A DNA stretch of 64,000 nucleotides from Achromobacter xylosoxidans (GCF_014490035.1 NZ_CP061008.1:5332001-5396000); one strand, 5' to 3'; positions 8,874-19,683 are shown, counted from the stretch's first letter. The notes: generated by a model not told the origin, from the letters alone. Numbers and translations are program-made.

Positions 8874-10103
8874 ATGGGCGCCGCGACCTCGCCCCAGGCG
8901 CCAGCAACCGCGCCCCCGGCCATCCACGGCTACTGCGATCCCGCCTTCGAACCGGTACGCGCCGCGTTCGCGCGCAACTTCCAGGACGGCGGCGAGCTGG
9001 GCGCGTCCGTCGCCATCGAGGTCGACGGCAATCCGGTGGTCGACCTGTGGGCCGGATGGGCCGACACGGACCACAGCCGGCCCTGGCAACGCGACACCGT
9101 CTGTATCGTGTTCTCCAACACCAAGCCCGCCACGGCGCTCTGCGCCCACATGCTGGCCGAAGCCGGCGAACTGGACCTGGACGCGCCTGTCATCCGCTAC
9201 TGGCCCGAATACGCCGCAGCGGGCAAGGCCGGCACCACCCCGCGCATGCTGCTCAACCACACCGCAGGCTTGCCCGCGCTGCGTGAACCCTTGCCCGCGG
9301 ACGCCGCCTTCGACTGGGAAGGCATGGCTGGCCGGCTGGCCGCCGCCGCGCCTTTCTGGATCCCGGGCGAACGGGTGGCTTACCACGGCCTGACCTACGG
9401 CTGGCTGGTCGGCGAACTGGTGCGCAGGCTGGGCGGCAGCATGCCGGGCGAGTTTTTCCGCCGCCATATCGCGCAGCCGCTGGACCTGGACTTCTGGATA
9501 GGCCTGCCGGCAACCGAGGAAGCGCGGGTAGCGCCCATCGTGCCGCCGCCGGCGCCGCAAGCGCCGTTCAGTCCCTTCGAACAGTCACTGAAGGATGAGC
9601 CCGCAAGCCCCACCGCGCTATACGCCAAGAATACCGGCGGCTGGCGCCCTTCCGGCTTCAACAGCCGCGCGGGCCGTGCAGCCGGGCTGTGCGCGGCGGG
9701 CGGAATCGGCAATGCGCGCAGTCTGGCCCGCCTGTACGGCACGCTGGCGCTGGGCGGCGCGCGCGGCGGCGTGCGCCTGCTGCGCGAGGACACGCTGGCT
9801 GCGGCCGCCGCCCTGTCGGCGCGCACGGACGACGACGCCTGCCTGCGCGTGCCTACGCGCTACGCCAGCGGCTTCATGCGCCAGATGGACAACCGTGCAC
9901 AGGGCCTGGACAGCGCCTGCTTCGGCAGCGAGGCCTACGGCCACACGGGCGCCGGCGGATCGTTGGCTTTCGCCTGGCCGCAGCGCCGGCTTTCCTTTGC
10001 CTACACCATGAACCGCATGGGCCGCACCGTGCTGCTCGATGAACGCGCGCACCGCCTGGTGCGCGCGACGCACGCGGCTCTGGGCGCGGGGCCGCCAGAC
10101 TGA
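8874..10103 (+). CDS. Serine hydrolase of the beta-lactamase/EstB family
   Basis: A 409-residue hydrolase with the class C beta-lactamase/carboxylesterase VIII fold. The nucleophile motif S-x-x-K is Ser81-Asn-Thr-Lys84 (FSNTKPATALC). Tyr170 in ERVAYHGLTYGW is the likely general base, and the third motif region is GHTGAGGSLAF near the C-terminus. No signal peptide is present (start MGAATSPQAPATAPP), so it is cytoplasmic and more likely an esterase or amidase than an antibiotic-resistance enzyme. It sits one base after the second PhyH gene and before the Liv-type importer, so it probably hydrolyses an imported ester or amide or a pathway intermediate. Its substrate is inference only. Confidence 0.85.
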   Translation: MGAATSPQAPATAPPAIHGYCDPAFEPVRAAFARNFQDGGELGASVAIEVDGNPVVDLWAGWADTDHSRPWQRDTVCIVFSNTKPATALCAHMLAEAGELDLDAPVIRYWPEYAAAGKAGTTPRMLLNHTAGLPALREPLPADAAFDWEGMAGRLAAAAPFWIPGERVAYHGLTYGWLVGELVRRLGGSMPGEFFRRHIAQPLDLDFWIGLPATEEARVAPIVPPPAPQAPFSPFEQSLKDEPASPTALYAKNTGGWRPSGFNSRAGRAAGLCAAGGIGNARSLARLYGTLALGGARGGVRLLREDTLAAAAALSARTDDDACLRVPTRYASGFMRQMDNRAQGLDSACFGSEAYGHTGAGGSLAFAWPQRRLSFAYTMNRMGRTVLLDERAHRLVRATHAALGAGPPD

Positions 10104-10152
10104 CGCCAACGCGGCACACACTAATCACAAAAAATACTGGAGACAAATTCTC

Positions 10153-11412
10153 ATGAGCACGAGCTTTCCCTATCGCCCCTCCGTCCTGCGGCATCTCTTC
10201 GCCGCCGCCGGCGCCACCCTGCTGGTCCACGGCGCCGCCATGGCCGCCGACCCGGTGAAGATCGGCTATCTGATTCCGCTATCGGGCAGCGCCACAGCCT
10301 CCATCGGCAAGGATATGTCGCGCGCCACGCATCTGGCCGTCAAGCACATCAACGACGCCGGCGGCATCAAGGCGCTGGGCGGGGCGCAATTGCAACTGGT
10401 CGAAGTGGACACCCGGGGCGACGCCAAGGTCGCCATGACCGAGGTCGAACGCCTGATTACCCGCGAGAAGACCCCGGTGCTGCTGGGCGCGTTCCAAAGC
10501 GGCGTGACCTTCCCCGCCACGGCCGTCGCGGAAAAGAATCGGGTGCCGTGGGTAGTGGACCTGGCTGCCAAGGCCGACATCACCGAGCGCGGCTTCAAGT
10601 ACGTATTCCGTCCCACGCAGATCCCGGCCTCGGGCAATGCCGAGAGCATGGCCGACTTCATTCAATACGCGGGCAAGACCACCGGCAAGCCAGCCAAGAC
10701 CGTCGCCATGGTCTATGAGAACACCGATTGGGGCCAGGACATGGCCAACACGCTGCGCGCCAAGTTCAAGGCAGCCGGCATCGATCTGGTGCTGGACGAG
10801 GGATACCCGCCCAACTCGCCCGACCTGCGTCCGCTGGTGCTGAAGATCAAGGGCAAGAAGCCTGATGTCGTCACCGTAACCTCCTATGGCGCCGACGCGG
10901 TGCAACTGCACAAGCTGCTGGCGCAAATGCGGGTCGGCTCGACCTACGTCGGCAGCGCGGCCGGCCAGATCGACAGCACCTTCATTCCGCTGGTCGGCAA
11001 GGAAATCGCCGGCAATGTCTACACCACCAACGGCTGGGCCGGCTACGAGTCGTCCATCACCACGCCGTTCGCCCAGAAGTTCTGGGACGATTTCGTCGCC
11101 GCCTACAAGGTCGATCCCAACGAACTGTCGGTCAGCGCCTACGCCGCGGTCTGGGTCATCAAGGACGCGCTGGAGCGCGCCGGCCGCGCCGATCCCGAGG
11201 CCATCCGCGACGCCCTGGCCCAGACCAGGATGCAAGGCACTGACCTGAACAAGCTGGTGGGCTATGACATCGTGATCGACGCCAAGGGCCAGAACCCCGA
11301 GAAGCGCTACGTCATGCAGCAGATCACGCCCGACGGCCAGTACCGCACCGTGTGGCCGGAAAACCTGGCTTCCAAGTCCTACAAGATGGTCTGGCCCGCC
11401 GCCCAGCCCTGA
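10153..11412 (+). CDS. livK: Liv-type ABC transporter substrate-binding protein
   Basis: A 419-residue periplasmic binding protein of the branched-chain-amino-acid (type I, LivJ/LivK) class. The signal peptide runs to about AMAADP. The mature protein opens with VKIGYLIPLSGSATASIGKD, and the family pattern continues through AGGIKALGGAQLQLVEVDTR. GGAG at 10139-10142 supports the ATG at 10153 over an upstream in-frame extension into the hydrolase gene. It heads the importer genes livHMGF. Many proteins of this class in Alcaligenaceae bind aromatic acids or other carboxylates instead of leucine, so the catabolic neighbours, not the name, are the better guide to the ligand. Confidence 0.9.
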   Translation: MSTSFPYRPSVLRHLFAAAGATLLVHGAAMAADPVKIGYLIPLSGSATASIGKDMSRATHLAVKHINDAGGIKALGGAQLQLVEVDTRGDAKVAMTEVERLITREKTPVLLGAFQSGVTFPATAVAEKNRVPWVVDLAAKADITERGFKYVFRPTQIPASGNAESMADFIQYAGKTTGKPAKTVAMVYENTDWGQDMANTLRAKFKAAGIDLVLDEGYPPNSPDLRPLVLKIKGKKPDVVTVTSYGADAVQLHKLLAQMRVGSTYVGSAAGQIDSTFIPLVGKEIAGNVYTTNGWAGYESSITTPFAQKFWDDFVAAYKVDPNELSVSAYAAVWVIKDALERAGRADPEAIRDALAQTRMQGTDLNKLVGYDIVIDAKGQNPEKRYVMQQITPDGQYRTVWPENLASKSYKMVWPAAQP

Positions 11413-11419
11413 CCGACCC

Positions 11420-11458
11420 GGCGCCGCCGCGCCACGCCCCGCGCGTGGCGCTGGCGCC
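11420..11458 (+). promoter_or_regulatory. Stem-loop between livK and livH
   Basis: A perfect nine-base stem GCGCCACGC (11429-11437) / GCGTGGCGC (11443-11451) with a five-base loop, extended by flanking GGCGCC at 11420-11425 and 11453-11458. There is no U-tract, so it looks like an mRNA-stabilising or attenuating hairpin that keeps binding-protein mRNA more abundant than permease mRNA. The function is inference. Confidence 0.6.
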
Positions 11459-11481
11459 CCGTTATCGCTAGGAGCTTCCCC

Positions 11482-12363
11482 TTGACCAATACCCTACTCC
11501 AGGCGCTGTTGGGCGGTATCGCCAGCGGTGCCGTCTACGGCCTGATCGCGCTAGGCCTCAGCCTGCAGTTCGGCGTCATGAAGATCATCAATTTCGCCCA
11601 CGGCGCCTTTCTGATGATGTCCATGTACGTCTGCTTCGCGCTCACCAGCCATTTCGGCCTGCACCCGCTGGCCGCCATGCCGCTCACGGCGGCGGCGCTG
11701 TTCGTCGTCGGCTATGCCTGCCAGCGCTGGCTGCTCGACGGCATCTACCGCAAGGAAAACTCGCGCGAGCCGATCGGCGTGCTGATCTTCACCACCGGCC
11801 TGTGGATCTTCCTGGACAACGCCTTTCTGGCGCTGGCCGGTCCCGACAGCCGCACCATCGACGCGCCCTGGGCCAACGAGGTCTGGATGCCCGGCGACCT
11901 GATCTTTACCTATCCGCAGATCGCCGGCCTGTTCTTCGCCTGCCTGATCACGGCAGCCCTGGTGCTGTTCCTGCGTCACACGCGCACCGGCCGCGCCATC
12001 CGCGCCACCGGTCAGGACCGCGAAGCCGCCAGCGTGTTGGGCATAGACAGCGCCCGCGTCTACCGGCTGTCGTTCGCCATCGGCCTGCTGGTGCTGGGCG
12101 CGGCCGGTGCGCTGCTGCTGCCGCTCTATCCGGTCAACCCCTTCGTCGGCGACATCTTCGGCCTGCGCGCCTTCGTCATCGTCGTGCTGGGCGGCATCGG
12201 TTCGGTGGCCGGCGCGTTCTGGGGCGGCATCCTGGTCGGCGTGCTGGAATCGGTCGGCAGCCAGCTGATTCCCATCACTTACGCCGAGGCGCTCATCTTC
12301 CTGCTGTTTCTCGCCACCATGTATTTCCGGCCCAGCGGGCTGTTCGGCGTGGAGAACGAATAA
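11482..12363 (+). CDS. livH: Branched-chain-type ABC permease LivH
   Basis: A 293-residue inner-membrane permease with about eight hydrophobic segments. The N-terminal LLGGIASGAVYGLIALGLSL and FGVMKIINFAHGAF are hallmarks of LivH, and the loop RTGRAIRATGQDREAASVLG is the region that contacts the ATPase. The start codon is TTG at 11482, supported by AGGAG at 11471-11475; no ATG gives a complete first membrane segment. The stop TAA overlaps the livM start (TAATG), indicating translational coupling. It forms the membrane channel with LivM. Confidence 0.92.
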   Translation: MTNTLLQALLGGIASGAVYGLIALGLSLQFGVMKIINFAHGAFLMMSMYVCFALTSHFGLHPLAAMPLTAAALFVVGYACQRWLLDGIYRKENSREPIGVLIFTTGLWIFLDNAFLALAGPDSRTIDAPWANEVWMPGDLIFTYPQIAGLFFACLITAALVLFLRHTRTGRAIRATGQDREAASVLGIDSARVYRLSFAIGLLVLGAAGALLLPLYPVNPFVGDIFGLRAFVIVVLGGIGSVAGAFWGGILVGVLESVGSQLIPITYAEALIFLLFLATMYFRPSGLFGVENE

Positions 12364-13372
12364 TGGCCAAGACCACAAAGACTTCGGCCGCCGGCATCGC
12401 CGCGCTGGGCCTGTTGGCGCTGCTGCCGCTGGCCAGCGGCAACCAATACCTGCTGTCGGTAGGCGCCATGACGCTGCTGTACGCCTATCTGGCGCTGTCG
12501 TGGAACATCCTGGGCGGCATTGCCGGCCAGCTCTCGCTGGGCCATGCCGCGTACTTCGGGCTGGGCGCCTATACCTCGACCTGGCTGTTCGTGAACCTGG
12601 GCATCAGCCCCTGGCTAGGCATGTGGGCCGGCGCCGCCGTGGCCATGGGAGCGGCGCTGATCGTGGGGTTGTCCTGCCTGCAATTGCGCGGCGCCTACTT
12701 CGCGCTGGCCACGATCGCCTCATGCATGGTGCTCAAGACCCTGGTGGAAAACGCCGATACCCTGCTGGGCGGGCCGCGCGGCATGGAGGTTACTTTGCTG
12801 CGCGACGCGCCGCTGTACTTCCAGCATACCGGCAAGGCCTATTACTACATTGTGGCGCTGGCCTTTACCATCGCCGCGTTGCTGATCAACCGCCACGTGC
12901 TGCGCAGCCGTTTCGGCTACTGCCTGACGGCCGTGCGCAACGACCAGGACGCGGCAATGGCGCTGGGCGTGCCCGTGCGCCGCTACAAGCTCACCGCGGC
13001 CATGCTGAGCGCGGCCATGACGGCACTGGGCGGCACCTTCTATGCACAGTTCGTGCTCTACATCAGCCCGGACAAGGTGTTCGGCGCCAATCTCAGCGTC
13101 GTCATTGCCGTGGTCTGCATCATCGGCGGACGCGGCACGCTCTGGGGGCCGGTGCTGGGCGCGCTGCTGTTGTTGCCTGGCGAAGAACTGGCGCGCTCGC
13201 TGACCGGGGGCATGGTGGGAGCCGACATGATGCTGTATGGCCTCTTGCTGATGATCGTTATCCGCTGGGAGCCGCGAGGACTGATGGCGATACTGTCCCG
13301 CCGCGCCAAAGCGCCTGTGCGCGCCGCCGGCGCGCCTGCCAAGGCGGCCGGCCCCGCAATGGGAAGCACGCG

Positions 13373-13376
<4 letters not shown>
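12363..13376 (+). CDS. livM: Branched-chain-type ABC permease LivM
   Basis: A 337-residue permease, the second channel subunit. Recognisable family features are LSWNILGGIAGQLSLGHAAY near residue 45, RGAYFALATIA, the ATPase-contact loop SRFGYCLTAVRNDQDAAMAL, and GGRGTLWGPVLGALLL near the end. The short C-terminal tail is rich in Ala, Lys and Arg and lies in the cytoplasm. The ATG at 12363 shares one base with the livH stop; the longer open frame reaching back into livH is a shadow. The stop overlaps the livG start by four bases. Confidence 0.92.
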
Positions 13377-14793
<1,417 letters not shown>

Positions 14794-14812
14794 CCACGGG
14801 ACGGCGCGCGGC

Positions 14813-15241
14813 TCAGAACGTCACTTTGACCGAGGGCGCGCTGCGCCGCGCCTCGCCGTGGAACACGGCCTCGATGTTGTTGCCATCCGGATCCAGCACG
14901 AAGGCGCCGTAATACCCCGGGTGGTAGTCCCGGAAACCCGGCGCGCCGTTGTCCTTGCCGCCATGGGCCAGCGCCGCCTTGTAGAAGGCATCGACCATGG
15001 CCTGATCCTGCGCCTGGAACGCAAGATGATGGCGTCCGGTCAGTTGCCCCGCCGCGGCCTTGCTGTCGGGCGTGGACACGAACAGTTCGTCGGCCCAGAA
15101 ATAGCCGTCGCCCGTGCCGCCCATCGGTACCTTCAACGCATCGAAAACCGCTTGATAAAACCGCTGGCTGGCCGCCAGGTCCCGCACCACCAGCTGGATG
15201 TGGTCGATCAGCCGGCCGCGATGGATTTCATTGGTCTGCAT
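14813..15241 (-). CDS. VOC-family (glyoxalase-like) protein
   Basis: A 142-residue protein with two beta-alpha-beta-beta-beta modules of the vicinal oxygen chelate superfamily. The first metal ligand is probably His in IDHIQLVVRDLAASQRFY, the second in RHHLAFQAQD, and the acidic ligand in DPDGNNIEAVFHG. The open frame extends 32 residues upstream, but the ATG at 15241 follows AGGAG and starts right before the domain, so that start is chosen. Members include glyoxalases, dioxygenases and resistance proteins. Nothing nearby fixes the activity. Confidence 0.8.
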   Translation of the reverse strand: MQTNEIHRGRLIDHIQLVVRDLAASQRFYQAVFDALKVPMGGTGDGYFWADELFVSTPDSKAAAGQLTGRHHLAFQAQDQAMVDAFYKAALAHGGKDNGAPGFRDYHPGYYGAFVLDPDGNNIEAVFHGEARRSAPSVKVTF

Positions 15242-15308
15242 GTGGCGCTCCTGTTGGATGGGGAGCCTTTGACTATACCTTTCGGCATGCGGCCCCGTCC
15301 GCGCCGGC

Positions 15309-16364
15309 TCAAGCCAGGTACGAAGCCACCTCGTCACGCGTGAGATAGCGCGTGAATGTCATGGACGGCTGCTGCGCCTCGTGCATGGCGCCGTTGAACC
15401 CGGACCAATTGCGTTTCATGCCTTCGTCCGTTTCCAGCGCGATCAGCACGCGTCTGCCGCGGCGTGAGGCGTTGTGGCGCAGCGCCGCCTCGCCCCACGC
15501 GTAGCGCATGGCGTCGATCAGCGCGCCATTGGCATAGGCGTCGGCCTGCAGCCATTGGAAATCAGCGGTATCGCCGTCCTGATCCGGTTCGCGCGGCGCG
15601 ATCTCGCGCTTCACGCCCAGCGCCTGCGCATGCTCGCCGATGATGATCTGCAGCAACGTGAATGCGTGGAAGTTGTTGTTCACGGCATGCGCCCTGGCAA
15701 TGAAACCCGTCATGGAAGCCGGCAGCAGCACCACCAGTTCATCCTCGTAACCCAGCTGCGAGGCCAGCCACAGATAATGCAGATTCTCGAAGGGCAGGCT
15801 GTCGTTGCTGGTGGCCATGGGATGCAGCAGCGCCATCAATTCCGCGTCGGACACCAGGGCGGCGTGATTGCGGCGATCGCGCAGGACCATGGTCATCATC
15901 GGCAGCACCAGTAGGTCCGCCGCCTGGTGCAAGGCCTCCACCTCCCAGCGCCGGTCTTCGGGTACGTCGGCCATGCGCGACCTGGCGTCCTGCCAGGCCT
16001 GTCGGTCGGTCTCCTCCACCTCATCGTCGTCATCCTCGACCTCCTGCGCGCAATACGGACTCAGGGTGCGCAGCCACTGCCGCAGCAAGTCTTGCAGGAC
16101 GGCAAAGAGCACCGCCGGATCGGCGCCGTCCTCCACCAGCGAGCCGCACATCAAGGCCAACGCGGCGGCGCGACCGGGATGCAGCGTCGGCAGCAGATCG
16201 GCACAGGTCCGCAGACTGGCGTCGGCCTGCCCAGGTTCGCGGGCCCTGGCAAGAAAGGCGCTGACCTCGGGGCGCTGGAAGAACTGATCCAGCGGGTCCA
16301 GATCGTCGGCGGTGGTGACGGGAGTACGAAGCGCGGCGGCGAATGTCGTGTCGGAAGCAGTCAT
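15309..16364 (-). CDS. Hypothetical protein
   Basis: A 351-residue soluble protein that I do not recognise. It is mostly helical in character, with an acidic patch EVEDDDDEVEETD near residue 110 and several amphipathic stretches (PMMTMVLRDRRNHAALVSD, FHAFTLLQIIIGEHAQAL). No signal peptide or membrane segment is seen. The start at 16364 is a choice: the open frame continues to 16802, but its extra N-terminal part is Arg/Ser-rich and not protein-like, and no clear ribosome-binding site precedes either. It stands alone next to the VOC gene. Confidence 0.6.
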   Translation of the reverse strand: MTASDTTFAAALRTPVTTADDLDPLDQFFQRPEVSAFLARAREPGQADASLRTCADLLPTLHPGRAAALALMCGSLVEDGADPAVLFAVLQDLLRQWLRTLSPYCAQEVEDDDDEVEETDRQAWQDARSRMADVPEDRRWEVEALHQAADLLVLPMMTMVLRDRRNHAALVSDAELMALLHPMATSNDSLPFENLHYLWLASQLGYEDELVVLLPASMTGFIARAHAVNNNFHAFTLLQIIIGEHAQALGVKREIAPREPDQDGDTADFQWLQADAYANGALIDAMRYAWGEAALRHNASRRGRRVLIALETDEGMKRNWSGFNGAMHEAQQPSMTFTRYLTRDEVASYLA

Positions 16365-16906
16365 GGAGATGAGCGAACATGAAAGCGGCGGTGGACGCCG
16401 CGCGGCAGCCCGGAGTTTACTGAAGCTGCGCCGGACGCGTCTGCAGCAAGCTTTCAAGACGGGGCGAAACACCCCGTCGCCAGAATCCGGAAGATAGTGA
16501 TCGCATGTGCATCGAGCGCCAGGTATTGATTTTTCCCCGCGACCTGCGACAATGAAATCACGCATTTCATCTTGGCCGACAGTCCGTTCCTGGTCCCTGA
16601 CCATCACCGCGCTCCGCAAGGCGCGATCAAAGGAGCCCACGATGCCGCCCATAATCCTCCCGGCATTCGCGTAGCGAGCCGCCCCTCTCCTCACAAGACG
16701 CAGTCCAGCCGCGAACGTTCCGCCACGGCCGCATATCGCCCTGCGGACGGACGCGCCCGCGCTGCAGCAGCAAGCCATACATGGGCTCGCCCAAGCGAAC
16801 ACGGCCCGAAAACGGATTGCGATTAACTTTCGCCGCCGGCTGCCGTTAAAGAAGTGAAGACAGACATAGCCATCCCCTCCGTTTCCAGTCGCAAGGAGTT
16901 GCTGTC
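16365..16906. other. 542-base intergenic region with a possible tiny ORF
   Basis: No confident gene. A possible 40-codon frame (ATG at 16552, TAG at 16672-16674) contains a second in-frame ATG at 16642 preceded by AAAGGAG, which would encode only MPPIILPAFA. A promoter-like pair TTGATT (16526-16531) and GACAAT (16548-16553) lies upstream with a 16-base spacer. This could be a leader peptide or chance; codon use gives no support. Confidence 0.3.
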
Positions 16907-17230
16907 ATGTCCAAGCTCCAATATCGCCTTTCCCTGCTTTTGCTGTGTGCGTCCAGTGTCCTGCCCGCCGCCCACGCCGCGGATGGAACCATCTATTTCC
17001 ACGGGGCCATCGTCGAGGCGGCATCATGCACGCCGCAGATTCAACCCAAACGGGTCGCCGTGCGCGTGGAATGCGACGCTGAACGCGCCCGCGCCGCCGG
17101 CAAGCCGGCCTACCGCTACGGGGTAAACGCCAGCCGCGTGCAGGTCGACGTGCAACCCGTGTCCCTCAAGGCGCGACAGACCGGGCAGAAAGATGCCCAG
17201 GGCTACATCATCACCCTCGCCTACTTGTAG
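16907..17230 (+). CDS. Short type-1-fimbrial-like secreted protein
   Basis: A 107-residue exported protein. The signal peptide ends near AHAAD; the mature start DGTIYFHGAIVEAASCTP matches the beginning of type 1 pilin-like subunits (the G-x-I-x-F-x-G-x-I-V pattern with the first Cys). A second Cys lies in RVECDAE, which would close the pilin disulfide. At 107 residues it is much shorter than pilins (about 170-190) and lacks the usual end; the neighbours include no chaperone or usher. It may be a trimmed, independently used relative. AAGGAG at 16893-16898 supports the start. Confidence 0.65.
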   Translation: MSKLQYRLSLLLLCASSVLPAAHAADGTIYFHGAIVEAASCTPQIQPKRVAVRVECDAERARAAGKPAYRYGVNASRVQVDVQPVSLKARQTGQKDAQGYIITLAYL

Positions 17231-17318
17231 TCGCAAGTACGCACGATCCGGCGGCCCGCGCGCCGCTGGATTGCGTAGCCCCCCGTGGCGCGCGGCAAAC
17301 CGGGATAGACAGGACGCA

Positions 17319-18704
17319 TCAAGCGGCGTTCAAGGCCTTGGCCAGCACCGTGAATATCCGCTCGTCCGTGGACTGCGCAACGTTGAACCGCAGGAAATCC
17401 CCAGCTGCCAGCGACTGGCTGAACGCATTCCCCGGCGCCACCAACACCCCTTCCTTCAGGCACAGGCGGGCCACGGTAGCCGCGTCCTTGCCTTCGGGCA
17501 GGCGGCACCACAGAAACATGCCCGCCCGGGGCGTCAACCAGGGCTTGATGCCAAGCTTCTGCAGCTTGGCGGCGGTCTTGTCCATCTGCTGCGCCAGACG
17601 CAGCCGGGTCAACTCCATATGCCGACGGTAGCCGCTGCCCGTCAAGGTTCTGAAAATGACGTCGGCCGCCAGCCGGCTGCTGCCAAAAGTCGTGGCGACT
17701 TTCAGGTCGGTCAGGCTTTCCACCCAGTCGGACTGCACCGCGATGTAGCCGCAGCGCACCGACGCCGACACCGTCTTCGAGAAGCTGCCGATATGTATGA
17801 CCCGCGACAGCCCATCGAACGCGGCCAGCCGCGGCGCGGGCGTGTTCTCGAAATCCGCGAAGATATCGTCTTCGACGATCACCAGCTCGGAATCGTCCGC
17901 CAGCTTCAACAGACGGTGCGCAACCAGGGGCGACAAGGTCGCCCCCGTCGGATTGTGTATGCCGGAGTTCGTGATGTAGAGCCGCGGGGAATGCTCGCGC
18001 AGCGCCGCTTCGAACGCTCCGAGGTCCGGCCCGTTCGGCGTGTACGGCACTCCCACCGCCTTGACGCGATGCGCCTTCAGCAGCGCATGGAAGTTGAAAT
18101 AGCAGGGATCGTCCACCAGCACCGTGTCCCCAGGCTCCAGCAGGAAGCGCAGGATCAGGTCGATGGACTGCGTTCCCGAATCGGTCAGCATGATCTGCTC
18201 GGGCCCGGCCTCTATCCCCATGCCCGCCATGCGCCGCGCCAATAACTGCCTCAAAGGCGCATGGCCCAACGGCGTTCCATACTCGGTCAGTTCCGCGGTT
18301 TCGGCCCGCGCCATGCCGCGCATGGCGCGCCGCAACCCGTCTTCATACATCCAGCTGACCGGCAGCCATCCGCAACCCGGCCGCAAGCTGTCCGCGTCCG
18401 CCGCCAGCGACTGGCGCGAAACCCACAGCGGATCGACCTCCCGGTCCAGCTTTGGTCCCATCTCGGTCAGCGTCAGCGGTGCCACCTGCCCGGCCACATA
18501 AAAGCCGGAGCCGGGACGCGACACCAGCACGCCCTCGGCCGCCAGCCGCTCGTAGGCTTCCACCACCGTGGACACCGACACGTCCAGCGTCTTGGCCTGC
18601 ACTCTTACCGAAGGCAGCCGGGCGCCAGGCAAGGCCGTGCGCGCCGCAATCCGCCCCTGGATCTCGCCCATGACCTGCTTGATTAGGGTGCCGCCACGCG
18701 CCAT
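17319..18704 (-). CDS. MocR-type GntR/aminotransferase regulator
   Basis: A 461-residue PLP-dependent transcription factor. A GntR winged helix (about 1-75, ARTALPGARLPSVRVQAKTL then VSTVVEAYERLAAEG) is joined to a class I aminotransferase fold, with the PLP-binding lysine in IGSFSKTVSASVRCGYI and TNSGIHNPTGATLS in the cofactor pocket. It is transcribed divergently from a DMT-family transporter, a common pairing for MocR regulators that control export of an amino acid or amine. Repeats in the shared promoter fit autoregulation. The effector is unknown. Confidence 0.88.
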   Translation of the reverse strand: MARGGTLIKQVMGEIQGRIAARTALPGARLPSVRVQAKTLDVSVSTVVEAYERLAAEGVLVSRPGSGFYVAGQVAPLTLTEMGPKLDREVDPLWVSRQSLAADADSLRPGCGWLPVSWMYEDGLRRAMRGMARAETAELTEYGTPLGHAPLRQLLARRMAGMGIEAGPEQIMLTDSGTQSIDLILRFLLEPGDTVLVDDPCYFNFHALLKAHRVKAVGVPYTPNGPDLGAFEAALREHSPRLYITNSGIHNPTGATLSPLVAHRLLKLADDSELVIVEDDIFADFENTPAPRLAAFDGLSRVIHIGSFSKTVSASVRCGYIAVQSDWVESLTDLKVATTFGSSRLAADVIFRTLTGSGYRRHMELTRLRLAQQMDKTAAKLQKLGIKPWLTPRAGMFLWCRLPEGKDAATVARLCLKEGVLVAPGNAFSQSLAAGDFLRFNVAQSTDERIFTVLAKALNAA

Positions 18705-18822
18705 GGAAATCTCCGCCGTACTGGCTTTTTATACACAACAGTTCCTTGAAATTGTACTGGATTGTGCGTGGACTGAGGACAACTGCCGTGCTGTACTGAA
18801 GCCCGCTATCAAGGAGCTTCAG
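18705..18822. promoter_or_regulatory. Divergent MocR/transporter promoter with direct repeats
   Basis: TGTACTG occurs at 18753-18759 and 18792-18798, 39 bases apart in the same orientation, and a related ATTGTGC lies at 18761-18767. MocR dimers commonly bind direct repeats in such divergent promoters, so these are candidate operator half-sites. AAGGAG at 18811-18816 is the ribosome-binding site of the transporter. Confidence 0.45.
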
Positions 18823-19683
18823 ATGCAAAAGGCCACCAGCGGCTGGGTGAACGGTTTTATCGGTGTGGTGATCTTCGCGGGCTCCTTGCCCGCAACCCGG
18901 GTCGCCGTGGCGGACCTGGATCCCATTTTCCTGACCTGCGCGCGAGCCGCCATCGCGGGCCTTTTGGGCCTGGCCCTGCTGATGCTGCTGCGCCAACGCC
19001 GGCCGTCCCTGTCCGACCTCCCCTCCCTGGCGCTGACCGCGCTGGGCGTGGTGGTCGGCTTCCCCCTGCTGACGGCGCTGGCCCTGCAGCACGTCACCTC
19101 GGCCCACTCCATCGTCTTCCTGGGACTGCTGCCGCTCAGCACCGCGATCTTCGCAGTGATACGCGGCGGCGAACGCCCGCGACCGCCGTTCTGGATGTTC
19201 TCCATCGTCGGCGCCGCCTGCGTCGCGGGCTACGCCGCCTGGGGCGGCCTGCAAGCCTCGCCCACCGGCGACCTGCTCATGCTCGCCTCCATCATCGTCT
19301 GCGGCCTGGGCTACGCCGAAGGCGCCAAGCTCTCCCGCAAGCTGGGCGGCTGGCAGGTCATCAGCTGGGCGCTGGTACTGTCCCTGCCCCTCATGCTGCC
19401 CATCGCGCTACTGACCATGCCGGCCACGTTCGAACACGTTGGCGCGCCGGCGTGGATAGGTCTCGCCTACGTGTCGCTGTTCAGCATGCTCATCGGGTTC
19501 GTGTTCTGGTACCGCGGGCTGGCGCAGGGCGGGATTGCGGCGGTGGGGCAGTTGCAGCTGTTCCAGCCGTTCATGGGGCTGGGATTGGCTGCCGTGCTGC
19601 TGCATGAGCAGGTCAGCTGGACGATGCTGGTCGTGACGCTGGCGGCGGTGATTTGCGTGGCGGGCGCCAAGCGGTATGCGTAG
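18823..19683 (+). CDS. DMT-family (EamA) transporter
   Basis: A 286-residue inner-membrane carrier with about ten hydrophobic segments arranged as two EamA repeats (from ATSGWVNGFIGVVIFAGSLP, and again around LMLASIIVCGLGYAEGAKLS). Members export amino acids, amines or other metabolites by proton exchange. The ATG at 18823 follows AAGGAG; the longer open frame to 18568 overlaps the regulator and is rejected. Divergence from the MocR gene suggests PLP-linked control and an amino-acid-like cargo, which is inference. Confidence 0.87.
   Translation: MQKATSGWVNGFIGVVIFAGSLPATRVAVADLDPIFLTCARAAIAGLLGLALLMLLRQRRPSLSDLPSLALTALGVVVGFPLLTALALQHVTSAHSIVFLGLLPLSTAIFAVIRGGERPRPPFWMFSIVGAACVAGYAAWGGLQASPTGDLLMLASIIVCGLGYAEGAKLSRKLGGWQVISWALVLSLPLMLPIALLTMPATFEHVGAPAWIGLAYVSLFSMLIGFVFWYRGLAQGGIAAVGQLQLFQPFMGLGLAAVLLHEQVSWTMLVVTLAAVICVAGAKRYA

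Noticed and set aside
8874..10103. Antibiotic-resistance beta-lactamase
   Set aside because: It has the fold and the SxxK motif, but no signal peptide, and sits within a catabolic operon; an esterase or amidase role is more likely.
16572..16826. An 84-codon plus-strand frame before the fimbrial-like gene
   Set aside because: No ribosome-binding site, an unlikely composition, and no known family.
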